Part shown: in pieces, positions 14,356 to 23,114 of the stretch
Position numbering within the stretch: position 1 is the first letter of the stretch
Layout: each line of letters opens with the position of its first letter
Assembly: GCA_039714435.1 (NCBI GenBank)
Contig: JBDLJJ010000014.1
Span: forward strand, 1 to 35,218
Length of the DNA: 35,218 nt
DNA from: JAZDDE01 sp039714435
Lineage (GTDB): Bacteria; Gemmatimonadota; Gemmatimonadetes; Palauibacterales; Palauibacteraceae
Direction: 5' to 3'
Made by a program: the position numbers and the translations under genes
The notes under the pieces: generated by a model
The model's database searches: none
Seen by the model: only the letters and a program-made list of their open reading frames with translations
What the model was told of the DNA's origin: nothing

Positions 14356-16767
14356 CTAGCCGGCGTTCGCCGTGAGTTCGGCCAGGCGGGCTCGCGCGCG
14401 GGACACGGTAGCTTGACGGTCAGGGTCGGAATCGCTCCAGAAGCCCAGAAACGAAGCATACGCCTGCGCCGCGCCCTCGCGGTCCCCTCGCTCGTCACGA
14501 ATCTCTGCCAGCCGAAGCTGAGAAAAAGCCTTGTACGGCAGTTCGAACGCGGACACTTCTCCGATCGTTGCGTACCACCTCTCGGCTTCCTCATTCCGCC
14601 CCAGTTCGCGGAGCAATTCAGCCCGGACGAAGCGTTCGCGAACCTGACAGAAAAGCGGCGATGCCAGGGTCTGCGCATACCAGGTGTGGCTTCGATTCTG
14701 CTCGATAATAGCCAGCGCCTCGATGAATCTGCCCTCCTGGCGAAGGATATCGGTGCGCACGCTGCGCCCCATGTCGCTCGGCAGGCTTCCGTCTGTGGGC
14801 CTCGGGACCATCGCGGCCAGATCAACGGCGTATGCCTCCGCTGCTTCCGTTTCACCCAGGCGCACATACAGATGGCCAAGCAAGTAGGCGCGAAGGAGTT
14901 CGTGTAGGTGGTCGTGGGCAGTAAAAATCACGCCGGGATTGTCGCTGACCTCGACGGACTCCGGATCCAGTCTCTCAAGCCGCGAAACGAGCTGGCGCAG
15001 CCTGGTCTCGCCAGGGGATGTGAACGGACTCACGGCCAGCAGCGCCTCATGCTCCAGAGCCGTGCCAGGGCTGAGCCGGGCGAGGTCCGTGAGCATGATG
15101 TCCGCTTTTCCTTGCTGCCCCCGAGCCGCAGCGATATGCGCCAGCCACGCGTAACCGAGGCGCCGTGCCTCCGGACTCCTTCGGGCTTCCGTGAGTTCTC
15201 GCACGGCCTTCTCAGCGGTTGTGATGTCGCCGCTGAACACGGAAGCCACCCAGGCTGAGAGCGCGAGACCAAGGTCGCCAGCTGTGCTGAAGCGTTCCAC
15301 AACGGAAGCCAGTGCTACTGAATCTCGCATGCCAATTGCGCGCGTGGTGGAAACCTCCAGATGGCGTCCCGGGTCAGGGTCAAGATCAAGCAGTCTCTGC
15401 GTAATCGAATCGACAGCTACGACGTCGCCCTCGTAGCCTGCCACCCGGGCCAGGTGAACCAACGCCGTGGAGAAATTCGGATCGAACTCCAGGACCCGCG
15501 TCAACGTCTCGCGAGACTCTGTAAACGACCGGCCGGCGAGAGGGTTGGCATGAAAGAGGACTTCCGACAAGTCGAGCCAGGCTTCCATCTCGTCCGGATA
15601 CGTTCCCAGAATAGATCGGTACTGCGCAGTGGCCTCGAGGTTGTCGCCACGGCGGCGGGTGAGGAAAGCGCTCAGCAGTCGCTGATCCCGCTCCGCCAGC
15701 CGATCAGAAAAGCGCACCGCTTGCTCGGCGGCGGCCAGTGACAACTCGTCCTGAAAGTTCCACTCGGCCGCGATACTGAGCCGGTAGTGAGCCAGGGCGA
15801 ACAGGCTGTCTTCCTCGGTAGCGCGACGGAAGGCGTCTACCCCGGCAGCGAACTGGCCGCGCCGAAAGTGCCCCTCGCCCTCCAGGAACGCCTTGAGGGC
15901 GGGCAGGCTCGAAGTCGTCACTCCCGCGATTCGCTGCACGCGCGCCGCCGGTCCACCTTGCAACCCGGACAGAAGTTGAGCCGTGAGATCGTCGACCATT
16001 TCGAAGACGCTCTCGGCCGTTCCCTCGGTTGACGCCTCGCCCACCGGGCTCAAATCCCCCGCCCTGTTCAGGGTGGCGGAAATCTGCATTCTGCCCGCCG
16101 CTTCAACAATATCGCCTACGACATAGAGGCCCGCCCCGAACACTGAGGCCAGACGCACCGCGTCGTCGAAATCGCCCGGCCTGTAGCCGTCGCGGTTGGC
16201 GACGCGGAGCATTCCGCCGCTGTCCACGGCGCGGAGTTCACCGGCCCCGTCCATGGCGGTGGACAGGAGACTGACCAGCCCCTCACCCAGGTATTCTACC
16301 TCGGGACTCACCCGCGTTCCGAATGGAAGTACGGCTAGAACGCTGTCGTCCAGTTGCCCACCGTCAGGCGAAATGCTCGCATTCGCACCGGGCTCACCCC
16401 CGAAGATCCACCAGCCACCGATCAGGAGCAGCGCAGTGCCAGCAATGGCCGCCAGCCCCGGAAACCAACGCCGCGCCGCGGATTCGGAAGCAATCGCGGC
16501 GAGCTGGCCACCGGCCGCGGCCTCCGTACGCTTCATGCCCTGGGGAGTCTTTTCGAAAGCCCAAGCGAGCACCAACGCTATCGGGAAGCCGAGGAACAAA
16601 ACGAGGACGATGCCGCGCATGAAGGACGCTGGCAGTTGGAGAGCGGGCACGAGGATCTCGGCCAGCTGCAGTACGCCAAACCCGACCGCCCCGTAAACGG
16701 CGGCCACTTTAAAAACGTGGCGCCGTTTCAGTTCCGCGAAGAACCGCTCGTGGCCCGGGATGCTCAT
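14356..16767 (-). CDS. TPR-rich membrane protein with TolB-N-like domain, no kinase
   Basis: 803 residues. The N-terminus (FFAELKRRHVFK, 9-20) is the short cytoplasmic motif seen before the first helix of many TPR/adenylate-cyclase-like membrane proteins. Membrane segments are at about 21-41, 51-71 and 102-122. Residues about 140-270 resemble a TolB-N/FlgO domain (DSVLAVLPFGTRVSPEVEYLG). From about 285 to the end are helical TPR-like repeats (ALKAFLEGEGHFRRGQFAAG, then AVDAFRRATEEDSLFALAHY-type units). It has the same extracytoplasmic layout as the Ser/Thr kinase at 3905-6691, with the kinase domain replaced by membrane helices. It probably acts as a protein-interaction platform or sensor; no enzymatic motif is seen. 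Confidence 0.8.
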   Translation of the reverse strand: MSIPGHERFFAELKRRHVFKVAAVYGAVGFGVLQLAEILVPALQLPASFMRGIVLVLFLGFPIALVLAWAFEKTPQGMKRTEAAAGGQLAAIASESAARRWFPGLAAIAGTALLLIGGWWIFGGEPGANASISPDGGQLDDSVLAVLPFGTRVSPEVEYLGEGLVSLLSTAMDGAGELRAVDSGGMLRVANRDGYRPGDFDDAVRLASVFGAGLYVVGDIVEAAGRMQISATLNRAGDLSPVGEASTEGTAESVFEMVDDLTAQLLSGLQGGPAARVQRIAGVTTSSLPALKAFLEGEGHFRRGQFAAGVDAFRRATEEDSLFALAHYRLSIAAEWNFQDELSLAAAEQAVRFSDRLAERDQRLLSAFLTRRRGDNLEATAQYRSILGTYPDEMEAWLDLSEVLFHANPLAGRSFTESRETLTRVLEFDPNFSTALVHLARVAGYEGDVVAVDSITQRLLDLDPDPGRHLEVSTTRAIGMRDSVALASVVERFSTAGDLGLALSAWVASVFSGDITTAEKAVRELTEARRSPEARRLGYAWLAHIAAARGQQGKADIMLTDLARLSPGTALEHEALLAVSPFTSPGETRLRQLVSRLERLDPESVEVSDNPGVIFTAHDHLHELLRAYLLGHLYVRLGETEAAEAYAVDLAAMVPRPTDGSLPSDMGRSVRTDILRQEGRFIEALAIIEQNRSHTWYAQTLASPLFCQVRERFVRAELLRELGRNEEAERWYATIGEVSAFELPYKAFSQLRLAEIRDERGDREGAAQAYASFLGFWSDSDPDRQATVSRARARLAELTANAG

Positions 16768-16815
16768 GGGTCTTCGGGTCGGTTCATTCAGTCGGCTCGG
16801 ACATTCGCCCGAATA

Positions 16816-18291
16816 TCAGGGCCGGACGTTGAAGTTGTCTGAGCAGACCGTATCAAAGACCAAAGGAGCCAGCTGTCCCGTTACGCACAGTCTCACCACA
16901 CCCGTCTTGGTCGTCAGGACCGGGAGTTCGAGAACGCCCGGCTCCGGCTCCTGATCAGCCTGCGTAAATCCGGTACAGGTCGAGGTCTGCGGATCGCACG
17001 TAATGTTCGTTTCGGAGCCCGGGTCTACCTCCAGCGAATTTCCGGATGGTATCAGGCCGCCGTTCAGCTCAACGGAGATGATTACCGTGGCGTTCTCGAT
17101 CGGGGACTGAACCGACGTCGTCACCGCCATCACTTTTACCGCCTCACCGTCCGCCCCGAGCAGCAGCTCACCTGCCGTGGCGTCAGCCGGCGGATTGACG
17201 AAGATCAAAGTGGCTTCTACCGGCACTTCCACAGCGAAGAAATCGGTGAAGCTTCCGGCCGAGCCACCCGGACCCACCCTACCTGCCGCCCCCGCGATAA
17301 GCGGTGCGGGCCAGATGGGGCTGCCCTGAGCGAGCCAGCTGGCGAACCGGCCAACCGGCGACTTGCTGGCTGAGGACAGTGCCTGTGTGGGACAGAAACC
17401 AAGGACTGCTTCCTGGAGGATCGTTCCCTGGCCCTTCTGCATCACGGCCTCCTTGCCAACCGCGGCCTGGTCCTGTGAGCAAAGGCCTACCTCCAGAACA
17501 GCGGGCGTGGCTGCGTCAGGATCGAACTGGTCAGGGTGAGGTATCAGATTCCAGGCATAAAACCTGAGCGCGATCCCGTGCGGGGCCTCGCCCGTAGGGC
17601 TGCCTGAGACCAGCGGATTCCCGAACAGAAGAGAGGTCCGACCGTGCAGGGCGGCCTCCCAGGTCAAAGACGGTTCGACGCCAAACGTCTCGCCGTCGGC
17701 CAGTGGGGAAGGGTCGACGTTCGCACACGGAGCCATGTGGCCCGAGCAGACCGCGCTGCTCCCAGTGGTGATCACAGACCATGCGCCTCCCGCTGAAAGG
17801 GCGCCGACGAAGTCGGGCCGCGTGGGATATCCGTCCCACGGAGAGCAAGCCGCCGAACCGCCGCACGGATCGAAAGCGGAGCCGGCGGAGGCTTGAGCGT
17901 TTGCGAGCTCCCACATGAGGGCGTCACCATCGACTGGATCTCCCGCCGTTCCCGCCTCGAGGAGCGTTTCGACCGCGGCGGCGACCGCGAACCAGCCAGC
18001 CGTGAAGGCCGCGAGATCACCTGACTCGCAGGCGTCATCCATGGTGTCGATCAGATCCAGTGCCAGTTTCTGCGGCGAACTGTTACCGGTACCAGGAAAA
18101 TAATCCCGAGCAAGCTTGACAGCGTCCCGCAAGTCGCAGGTGCCGTCGTTTCCTGGCCCCACCTTGAGAGACGGTGCTGTTGGTAGTCTGTCGGGTGAAT
18201 TTGTATCCGAAAAAGTCTGAGGCCCGTCACACGCGAACAGCAGCCCCGCAGCTGCGAGTGAGACCGCGGCACTAATGCGGCTCGCTACCAT
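16816..18291 (-). CDS. unrecognised lipoprotein
   Basis: 491 residues. The signal sequence ends in the lipobox LLFAC with Cys21, so it should be a periplasm-facing lipoprotein. After a Pro/Ser-rich linker, a helical region (about 50-140: DAVKLARDYFPGTGNSSPQK) contains scattered Cys residues. A middle part of unclear fold has repeated Cys pairs (DPCGGSAACSP, CSGHMAPCAN). The C-terminal 150 residues look like a beta-sandwich (ATVIISVELNGGLIPSGNSL) and end in a Cys-containing strand (RLCVTGQLAPLVFDTVCSDN). The Cys content suggests disulfides. The start is supported by GGAGGATGT before the ATG. I recognise no family. It lies between the two TPR membrane genes, and a shared role is possible but unproven. 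Confidence 0.7.
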   Translation of the reverse strand: MVASRISAAVSLAAAGLLFACDGPQTFSDTNSPDRLPTAPSLKVGPGNDGTCDLRDAVKLARDYFPGTGNSSPQKLALDLIDTMDDACESGDLAAFTAGWFAVAAAVETLLEAGTAGDPVDGDALMWELANAQASAGSAFDPCGGSAACSPWDGYPTRPDFVGALSAGGAWSVITTGSSAVCSGHMAPCANVDPSPLADGETFGVEPSLTWEAALHGRTSLLFGNPLVSGSPTGEAPHGIALRFYAWNLIPHPDQFDPDAATPAVLEVGLCSQDQAAVGKEAVMQKGQGTILQEAVLGFCPTQALSSASKSPVGRFASWLAQGSPIWPAPLIAGAAGRVGPGGSAGSFTDFFAVEVPVEATLIFVNPPADATAGELLLGADGEAVKVMAVTTSVQSPIENATVIISVELNGGLIPSGNSLEVDPGSETNITCDPQTSTCTGFTQADQEPEPGVLELPVLTTKTGVVRLCVTGQLAPLVFDTVCSDNFNVRP

Positions 18292-18343
18292 ACATCCTCC
18301 AGTCCGAAGTTGATTAGCCGCTTAATATAGGGCCAGTCTGCTC

Positions 18344-20203
18344 CTACCGCACGCCCAGGAGGCTGTTGTAGCGTGGGTCGGCGCGGAGATCCTCGAACCA
18401 CCAGGTGCGATCGGACGCGTAAGCTTCCACCTGGCCGGGATTGGCGGCCAGGAAGGTCGCCATGAGACTCACGGCCTCATCCATGTCTCCGAGCCAGGAG
18501 CGGGGGATGGCTTCGAACATGGCAAGTTCGCGGATGGGATCCACGTCTACGCCCGTGCGGGCTGACTCGAGGACCGCGCGTGCGCTGTCGGCTAGCCCGG
18601 CGCGGACGAGCGCCATGCCGATGATGATGCGGCAGCGAGGATCGTTGAACTCCCGAACGCCGGGCGGGCTGCGCTCGAGCACTTCGCCGCATAGCTCCCA
18701 GGCTCTAGCGATGTCCGGTGTCTGGTCCCTGAGCGCGTATTGCCAGACCTGACACTCGCGAAAGCGGAAATCTTCCGGAAATCGGCGCCGGCCAATATCA
18801 CACCACTTTTGCGCCTCCAGGCCATCCTCCAGATCGAGCGAGGCCTGAAATAAGCGAAGGATCGTGACGTTGGCGTTCTGCAGGTAAGGATCGGCCGAAT
18901 ATGACCGCTCGGCAACTAACTTGGCCTCGGCCGTCTGCCCCCTGTTCATCAGCAGATGGCTGAGAGAGCTGAGGGCCGAGGCCTGGGCCGGATTGGCCGC
19001 TATCGAGGCTCTGAAATCGGTCTCCGCGGCCGTCAGCAGTTCCGCCGCTTCGGCCTGCTCGTCAGTGAGATTGAGTAAATAGCGCCAGTACCGTAGCGTC
19101 GCCTGCAGCTCGAGGGCATCCGGGTCACTATCGGCAATCTGCAATGCCTCGGCGGCGTATTGGAGTCCCGACTCGATCCACTCCGCGTATCGGACCCGGT
19201 CGAATCCGCCCAGACGCGAGCGCTGATACGAGACCCAGCCGCGCCGCGTTCGGGCGGCTGGCCATTCGGGCGCCAGGCCGACAGCCTGGGCGAGCAGGGA
19301 GTCCGCCTGCGCCAGCTGCCGGCCGGCTGCGTCCAGATCGTCGAGCGAGGCCAGCCGGCGGGCGTCCTCCACCCGCTCGTCCGCCTGGCGGGCCAGAACC
19401 CAGGCGTCCACGTTGTCCGTACCGGACGATCCGCTCAGCAGCTCGACCTCCTGGCCGATGGTCTCGCGCAGGAACAGTGCGACTTCCCGGGCCAGGTCGT
19501 CTTGAAGCTGGAACAACTCTGAGCGCGGACGGGCCAGGTTCCGCCGACCGATCTGCTCGCCCGTTGAAGCGTTGGTCACGCGCACGGTGACACGGGTAAT
19601 CGAATCGGCCTGAGCGACGGACCCCCCCACGAGAGTACCGACTTCGAGCGCTCTGCCGACGCTGTCCGGGCTCGGACTCGTGTTCCGGAACATCGCCACA
19701 CCGTTGGCTGACACGACGTGCAGCGCCCCTACTCCGCTGAGCTCGTCGATCAAGGTCTCCGTAATTCCGGCGGCGAGGGCCGCGGTCTCTTCGCTGGACC
19801 CAACAGGTTCGAAATACAGAACAGCCAACCGGCGCGGGTCCTCGGTCGGATCGAGCCGATCCAGAGCCGTCACCGGACCAGCCCGGCTTTCCCTCAGCCC
19901 CTCTCGGAATATGTAGCCGCTCGTCAGTGCGGCTATGGCCACCACGACGCTCAGCATCCAGACTTCCCGCCGTGTGGTACGCTGTCGATCTTTCGCGCCG
20001 TGATACCAGGTAACGATTACCACACCCGGGAGACCGGCCAAGAGAAGGGTGAGAGCGGCAGGATATATGTATGTGGGAAGAATGTCCCGATCGATGAACT
20101 GATCGATGACTTCGATAGCCACCCATCCACCAGCAAGATAGGCGGTCAGAAATCCCGCGAAGCGGCGTTCTTTAAGCTCTGAAACGAACTTCAAGCGTGA
20201 CAT
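18344..20203 (-). CDS. TPR-rich membrane protein with TolB-N-like domain, paralog of 14356-16767
   Basis: 619 residues. It opens with FVSELKERRFAG, parallel to FFAELKRRHVFK of its neighbour. Membrane segments are at about 16-36, 45-66 and 81-98. A TolB-N/FlgO-like domain covers about 125-250 (RRLAVLYFEPVGSSEETAAL, then ITETLIDELSGVGALHVVS). Helical TPR-like repeats run to the end. The C-terminus DLRADPRYNSLL matches the terminal motif of TPR proteins that carry kinase or cyclase domains. Like its neighbour it lacks any catalytic domain. The ATG directly abuts the TAG of the DUF2461 gene, so the two are cotranscribed. Function is unknown; a sensor or scaffold role is inferred. Confidence 0.8.
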   Translation of the reverse strand: MSRLKFVSELKERRFAGFLTAYLAGGWVAIEVIDQFIDRDILPTYIYPAALTLLLAGLPGVVIVTWYHGAKDRQRTTRREVWMLSVVVAIAALTSGYIFREGLRESRAGPVTALDRLDPTEDPRRLAVLYFEPVGSSEETAALAAGITETLIDELSGVGALHVVSANGVAMFRNTSPSPDSVGRALEVGTLVGGSVAQADSITRVTVRVTNASTGEQIGRRNLARPRSELFQLQDDLAREVALFLRETIGQEVELLSGSSGTDNVDAWVLARQADERVEDARRLASLDDLDAAGRQLAQADSLLAQAVGLAPEWPAARTRRGWVSYQRSRLGGFDRVRYAEWIESGLQYAAEALQIADSDPDALELQATLRYWRYLLNLTDEQAEAAELLTAAETDFRASIAANPAQASALSSLSHLLMNRGQTAEAKLVAERSYSADPYLQNANVTILRLFQASLDLEDGLEAQKWCDIGRRRFPEDFRFRECQVWQYALRDQTPDIARAWELCGEVLERSPPGVREFNDPRCRIIIGMALVRAGLADSARAVLESARTGVDVDPIRELAMFEAIPRSWLGDMDEAVSLMATFLAANPGQVEAYASDRTWWFEDLRADPRYNSLLGVR

Positions 20204-20893
20204 CTAGTACGGCACATCCAGTGCCTCGCAGAGAAATCTGTTGAGCGGCTCCGCAGCCTTGCACAGGCGCACGAACTCGTCCATCAGCGTGCCGCTGGTG
20301 AACACCTTTTTCGTCATCTTGGCCCCGCCGATGAAATCTTTGCGCTTCAGGTCTTCGATCATCGGATGGTCTGGATCGTATCCGCGCGGCGGACGCTTGA
20401 GCGAATCTCCCTGAGTGTCGAAAGCGTCGGTGAATTTCCTGGCATCCCTGGCGCGCTTCCACTTCTTCGGGTTCTCAATGATCGCATCGCGAATCCGTCC
20501 AAGCGAGTCGCTGTCCGGATGCCAGATGCCGCAGCCCGCCCAAACACCGTCGTTGGAGGCGTGAAGGTAGTAGCCGGGGGCGTGCACGTTCTTCGCCGAT
20601 TCGTGGGAAAAACGCAGTCCCAGGTTCGTCTTGTAGGGCCGTTTGTCGTTCGAGAACCGTGTGTCCCGGTAGATCCGGAACAGCGAGCCGCCATTGCCGC
20701 GCGGATCAGCCACGAAGTGCTTACTGATCTTGGCCAGCGGGGCTTGAAAGTCCTCAATGAAGCACTTCCCCGGCTCCTTAATATGCTTCTCGTACCGAGG
20801 CTTGTTCTCCTGGAACCAGGGCTTGTTGTTGTTGGCCGCCAGCTCGCGCAGAAACTTAAACGTCTCGTCTGAGAAGTATTTGGTGCCAGCCAT
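20204..20893 (-). CDS. DUF2461 family protein
   Basis: 229 residues, about the usual length of this family. The diagnostic segments are all present: FSDETFKFLRELAANNNKPW and FQENKPRYEKH near the N-terminus, NGGSLFRIYRDTRFSNDKRP and YKTNLGLRFSH in the middle, then PGYYLHASNDGVWAGCGIWH. The C-terminus has LKRPPRGYDPDHPMIEDLKR and a KDFIGG motif. The family is cytoplasmic and of unknown biochemical function. The start codon is about 27 bp downstream of the short-chain dehydrogenase stop, and its stop abuts the next gene. Together these suggest one transcript for SDR, DUF2461 and the TPR protein. Confidence 0.92.
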   Translation of the reverse strand: MAGTKYFSDETFKFLRELAANNNKPWFQENKPRYEKHIKEPGKCFIEDFQAPLAKISKHFVADPRGNGGSLFRIYRDTRFSNDKRPYKTNLGLRFSHESAKNVHAPGYYLHASNDGVWAGCGIWHPDSDSLGRIRDAIIENPKKWKRARDARKFTDAFDTQGDSLKRPPRGYDPDHPMIEDLKRKDFIGGAKMTKKVFTSGTLMDEFVRLCKAAEPLNRFLCEALDVPY

Positions 20894-20920
20894 CGCTGCC
20901 CTTCCTGAGCCTGGGCTCTG

Positions 20921-21688
20921 CTATTGGGCGGTAAATCCGCCGTCGATGGGAATCGTAACGCCCGTTGTGAATGAATTCTCCGGTGAAGAGAGCCATACGA
21001 CCGCCTGCGCGACCTCGGGTGATTCTCCGAAGCGTCCGATAGGATGCAGCGTTACGGCATGGTCGAGCAGGCCCTCAGTCTGCGATGCGAATCGCTCGAA
21101 CATGCCCGTCTTGATGACGGCTGGAGCGACCGCGTTGACGCGGATGCCCGCGGCCGCGTATTCGAGCGCGGCGGATTTCGTCAGGCCGATCACGGCATGC
21201 TTACTCGCGCAGTAGATAGATGCTCCGGGAAAGCCGATGAGCCCGGCGATCGAGGCGTTGTTTACGATAGCCCCGCCGCCGGAGGCTAGCATCGCCGGCA
21301 CTTCACGCATCATGCTGTACAGGACGGCGCGAACATTCGTATCGAACACGCGCGCGTAGCTGTCGAGAGAGCTTTCATGTAGCGGCGTGAGAGGATCGCC
21401 TTCGATGCCGGCATTGTTGAAGGCGATATCCAGGCGGCCGTAGTGATCCACGGTCTGGCTCACGAGACGATCTACCTGAGCGTCGTCGGTCATGTCCGTC
21501 TGGACGAACAACGCGTCGCCGCCTCCGTGCCGAATCGCCTGCGCGGCGGGCTCGCCCAGTTCCGTCCGCCGCCCGGACAGGACCACCTTGCTTCCCTTGG
21601 CCGCGAACGCTTCGGCGGTCGCCAGTCCGATGCCAGACGTGGCACCGGTTACCAGCACGACACTGTCATCGAGTGGGCGTGTGCTCAT
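20921..21688 (-). CDS. short-chain dehydrogenase/reductase (classical SDR)
   Basis: 255 residues. TGATSGIG at 14-21 is the NAD(P) glycine motif, NNAG is at 91-94, and the catalytic Ser146 lies in NNASIAG, with Tyr159 and Lys163 in YCASK. The C-terminal segment EVAQAVVWLSSPENSFTTG and the final IPIDGGFTAQ are standard for the family. It reduces or oxidises a small alcohol/ketone in the cytoplasm; the substrate is unknown. A longer reading from 21793 exists, but its extra 35 residues are Arg-rich and encoded by a hairpin. The ATG at 21688 follows GGGAGAGG, so the shorter form is chosen. It is the likely first gene of a minus-strand operon with the DUF2461 and TPR genes. Confidence 0.93.
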   Translation of the reverse strand: MSTRPLDDSVVLVTGATSGIGLATAEAFAAKGSKVVLSGRRTELGEPAAQAIRHGGGDALFVQTDMTDDAQVDRLVSQTVDHYGRLDIAFNNAGIEGDPLTPLHESSLDSYARVFDTNVRAVLYSMMREVPAMLASGGGAIVNNASIAGLIGFPGASIYCASKHAVIGLTKSAALEYAAAGIRVNAVAPAVIKTGMFERFASQTEGLLDHAVTLHPIGRFGESPEVAQAVVWLSSPENSFTTGVTIPIDGGFTAQ

Positions 21689-21732
21689 TAAACCTCTCCC
21701 GGGAATTCGATTGATCAACTCTCGTTTGGCCG

Positions 21733-21758
21733 CCCCCGCGATTCGTCTATCGCGGGGG
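21733..21758 (-). promoter_or_regulatory. 10-bp perfect hairpin in the SDR leader
   Basis: CCCCCGCGAT (21733-21742) pairs perfectly with ATCGCGGGGG (21749-21758) around a six-base loop. It lies 45 bp upstream of the SDR ATG. No T tract follows on either strand, so it is not a typical intrinsic terminator. A leader hairpin affecting mRNA stability or translation is the likeliest role. Confidence 0.55.
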
Positions 21759-21812
21759 TCTGCAACGTGTGTGGTGCGGTAGTCTTCTCGCAACTGATCA
21801 GAAGTCGGCTGC

Positions 21813-21940
21813 GGAGGGGCTGAAGGGTCGGCGCACAGGTTAATCAGGACAGCGCGATGCGCGTCCCGACCCTATACTGCTAATACTTTCAACTGTATGC
21901 CGCCAATACACTTAGTCACTAGTATAGCCTATACTAGTTG
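21813..21940. repeat. dispersed palindrome-bearing element, copy 1
   Basis: The core CACTTAG..CACTAGTATAGCC at 21909-21940 contains a perfect 21-bp palindrome (21918-21938: 10-bp arms around a central C). The same core is found at 29430-29461. Weaker similarity extends leftwards to about 21813: 20 of 27 bases match over 21811-21837 and 20 of 38 over 21871-21908, separated by one 8-base length difference. The element lies between two minus-strand genes, as does copy 2. It may be an operator, part of a promoter region duplicated with its gene, or a decayed small mobile repeat. Confidence 0.6.
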
Positions 21941-22030
21941 TTCGGGTGGCACAGCACCGCCCCTGGAATCCGGCGCCTCCTGACAGGCTGCGCCAGGTCC
22001 CAGACGCGGGATGTGGCTCGGAGGGAGTCT

Positions 22031-23074
22031 TTACTCGACTACGAGCGACGTGTGCGCCACGCCGTCTGGCCGGCCTGCGGCAGGCAGGAACCCGATCACG
22101 TTCCGTGAAGCCACATCGATCACCGCGACCCGGTTCTGGGCACTCATGGCAAGGAAGATCGCCGATTCGTCGGTAGAGAAGATGATGCCCTGCGGGCCGC
22201 CCCCGGGGAAATCAAGCGTCTCCAGCACCTGCCGCGAGGCTCTGTCCACGAAGCGCAGCTCGTCGCTGCGCAGATCCGGGATGAGGACGAGACTGGCGTC
22301 CTGGCTGAACAGCACTCGGTACGGGAATCCGAAGCCCGAGAGCACGCCCGTGTCTACCGCGCCGCTTCCGGTGTCGATCACGCTCATGAGGCCCAGGTTG
22401 TTGCTTCCGACCCAGACTTCCGAGCCGTCCGGAGTCACGCCGATGGCCTCAGGTGTCTCCGGCACATTGAATTTACGCGTTACGCCGCCTTCGGCCACGC
22501 CGATTTCTGTCACCGTACCGTCTCTGATATCGCTCGTATAGATGTGCTCGGCGGAGGCCGGTATGGCCACCATATGGGAGACGTTGCCCGCCGTGGGTAG
22601 AGCCGATTTGACGGTCCCCGCTTCGACATCGACCAGGACGACGTGGGCGCTGCCCTCGGTGCTGACGGCGACAACTTCATCTCCTGGAAGGAACGCAATG
22701 CCATGCGGCCTTGTGTGCGAACCGAGATCGATCGTGCGCGCTACGGACAGTCCTGGAACGTCGATGACAGTGAGCGAATTGCCTCCGGACTGGTTGCCGT
22801 AGTCCGTGACCACGGCCGTGCGGCCGTCTTTAGTGATCGCCACTTCATGAGGGCCCTGCCCCGTAGGAAGGGTGGCCAGAATCTCGGCCGAGGCCACGTC
22901 CACGATGCTGGCGGAGTTGGCGCCCTTGTTCACGATCACCAGCGTTCCGCCCACGTCCGCCAGCGTAGCTGCAGCCGGACTGTCGGCTGCGTCCTGCGCT
23001 GCGAGGGGCTCGGCCGGGGTGCCGCAGGCGGCAAGGGCGGCGACGACTGCAAGGGCACGTATGGAACGAATCAT
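22031..23074 (-). CDS. YVTN-type beta-propeller lipoprotein
   Basis: 347 residues from the ATG at 23074, which has GGAGGAG four bases upstream; a TTG one codon earlier is less likely. The signal sequence ends in the lipobox ALAAC with Cys17. The mature part is built of about seven 40-residue blades with YVTN-like patterns (TLVIVNKGANSASIVDVASA, EVAITKDGRTAVVTDYG, IGVTPDGSEVWVGSNN, LSVIDTGSGAVDT), ending VAVIDVASRNVIGFLP. Such proteins are periplasmic or surface propellers of unknown ligand. It lies 145 bp downstream of the SRPBCC gene. A 22-bp direct repeat occurs in that gap and could regulate it. Confidence 0.87.
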   Translation of the reverse strand: MIRSIRALAVVAALAACGTPAEPLAAQDAADSPAAATLADVGGTLVIVNKGANSASIVDVASAEILATLPTGQGPHEVAITKDGRTAVVTDYGNQSGGNSLTVIDVPGLSVARTIDLGSHTRPHGIAFLPGDEVVAVSTEGSAHVVLVDVEAGTVKSALPTAGNVSHMVAIPASAEHIYTSDIRDGTVTEIGVAEGGVTRKFNVPETPEAIGVTPDGSEVWVGSNNLGLMSVIDTGSGAVDTGVLSGFGFPYRVLFSQDASLVLIPDLRSDELRFVDRASRQVLETLDFPGGGPQGIIFSTDESAIFLAMSAQNRVAVIDVASRNVIGFLPAAGRPDGVAHTSLVVE

Positions 23075-23114
23075 CAAACTCCTCCAGGAGACATATCCGG
23101 GTCATGTGTCAGGC

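Larger units (their letters stand above)
21689..22030. promoter_or_regulatory. 342-bp intergenic region upstream of the SDR gene
   Basis: Both flanking genes run on the minus strand, so this is the promoter and leader region of the SDR operon. It holds a 10-bp perfect hairpin (21733-21758) and one copy of a dispersed 125-bp element with a palindrome (21813-21940). I see no small gene here. The final stretch, 21941-22030, shows nothing I can name. Confidence 0.6.

Noticed and set aside
19128..20126. 332-residue Arg/Ser/Gly-rich minus-strand reading
   Set aside because: Frame-shifted shadow of the TPR protein 18344-20203; composition typical of out-of-frame GC-rich DNA.
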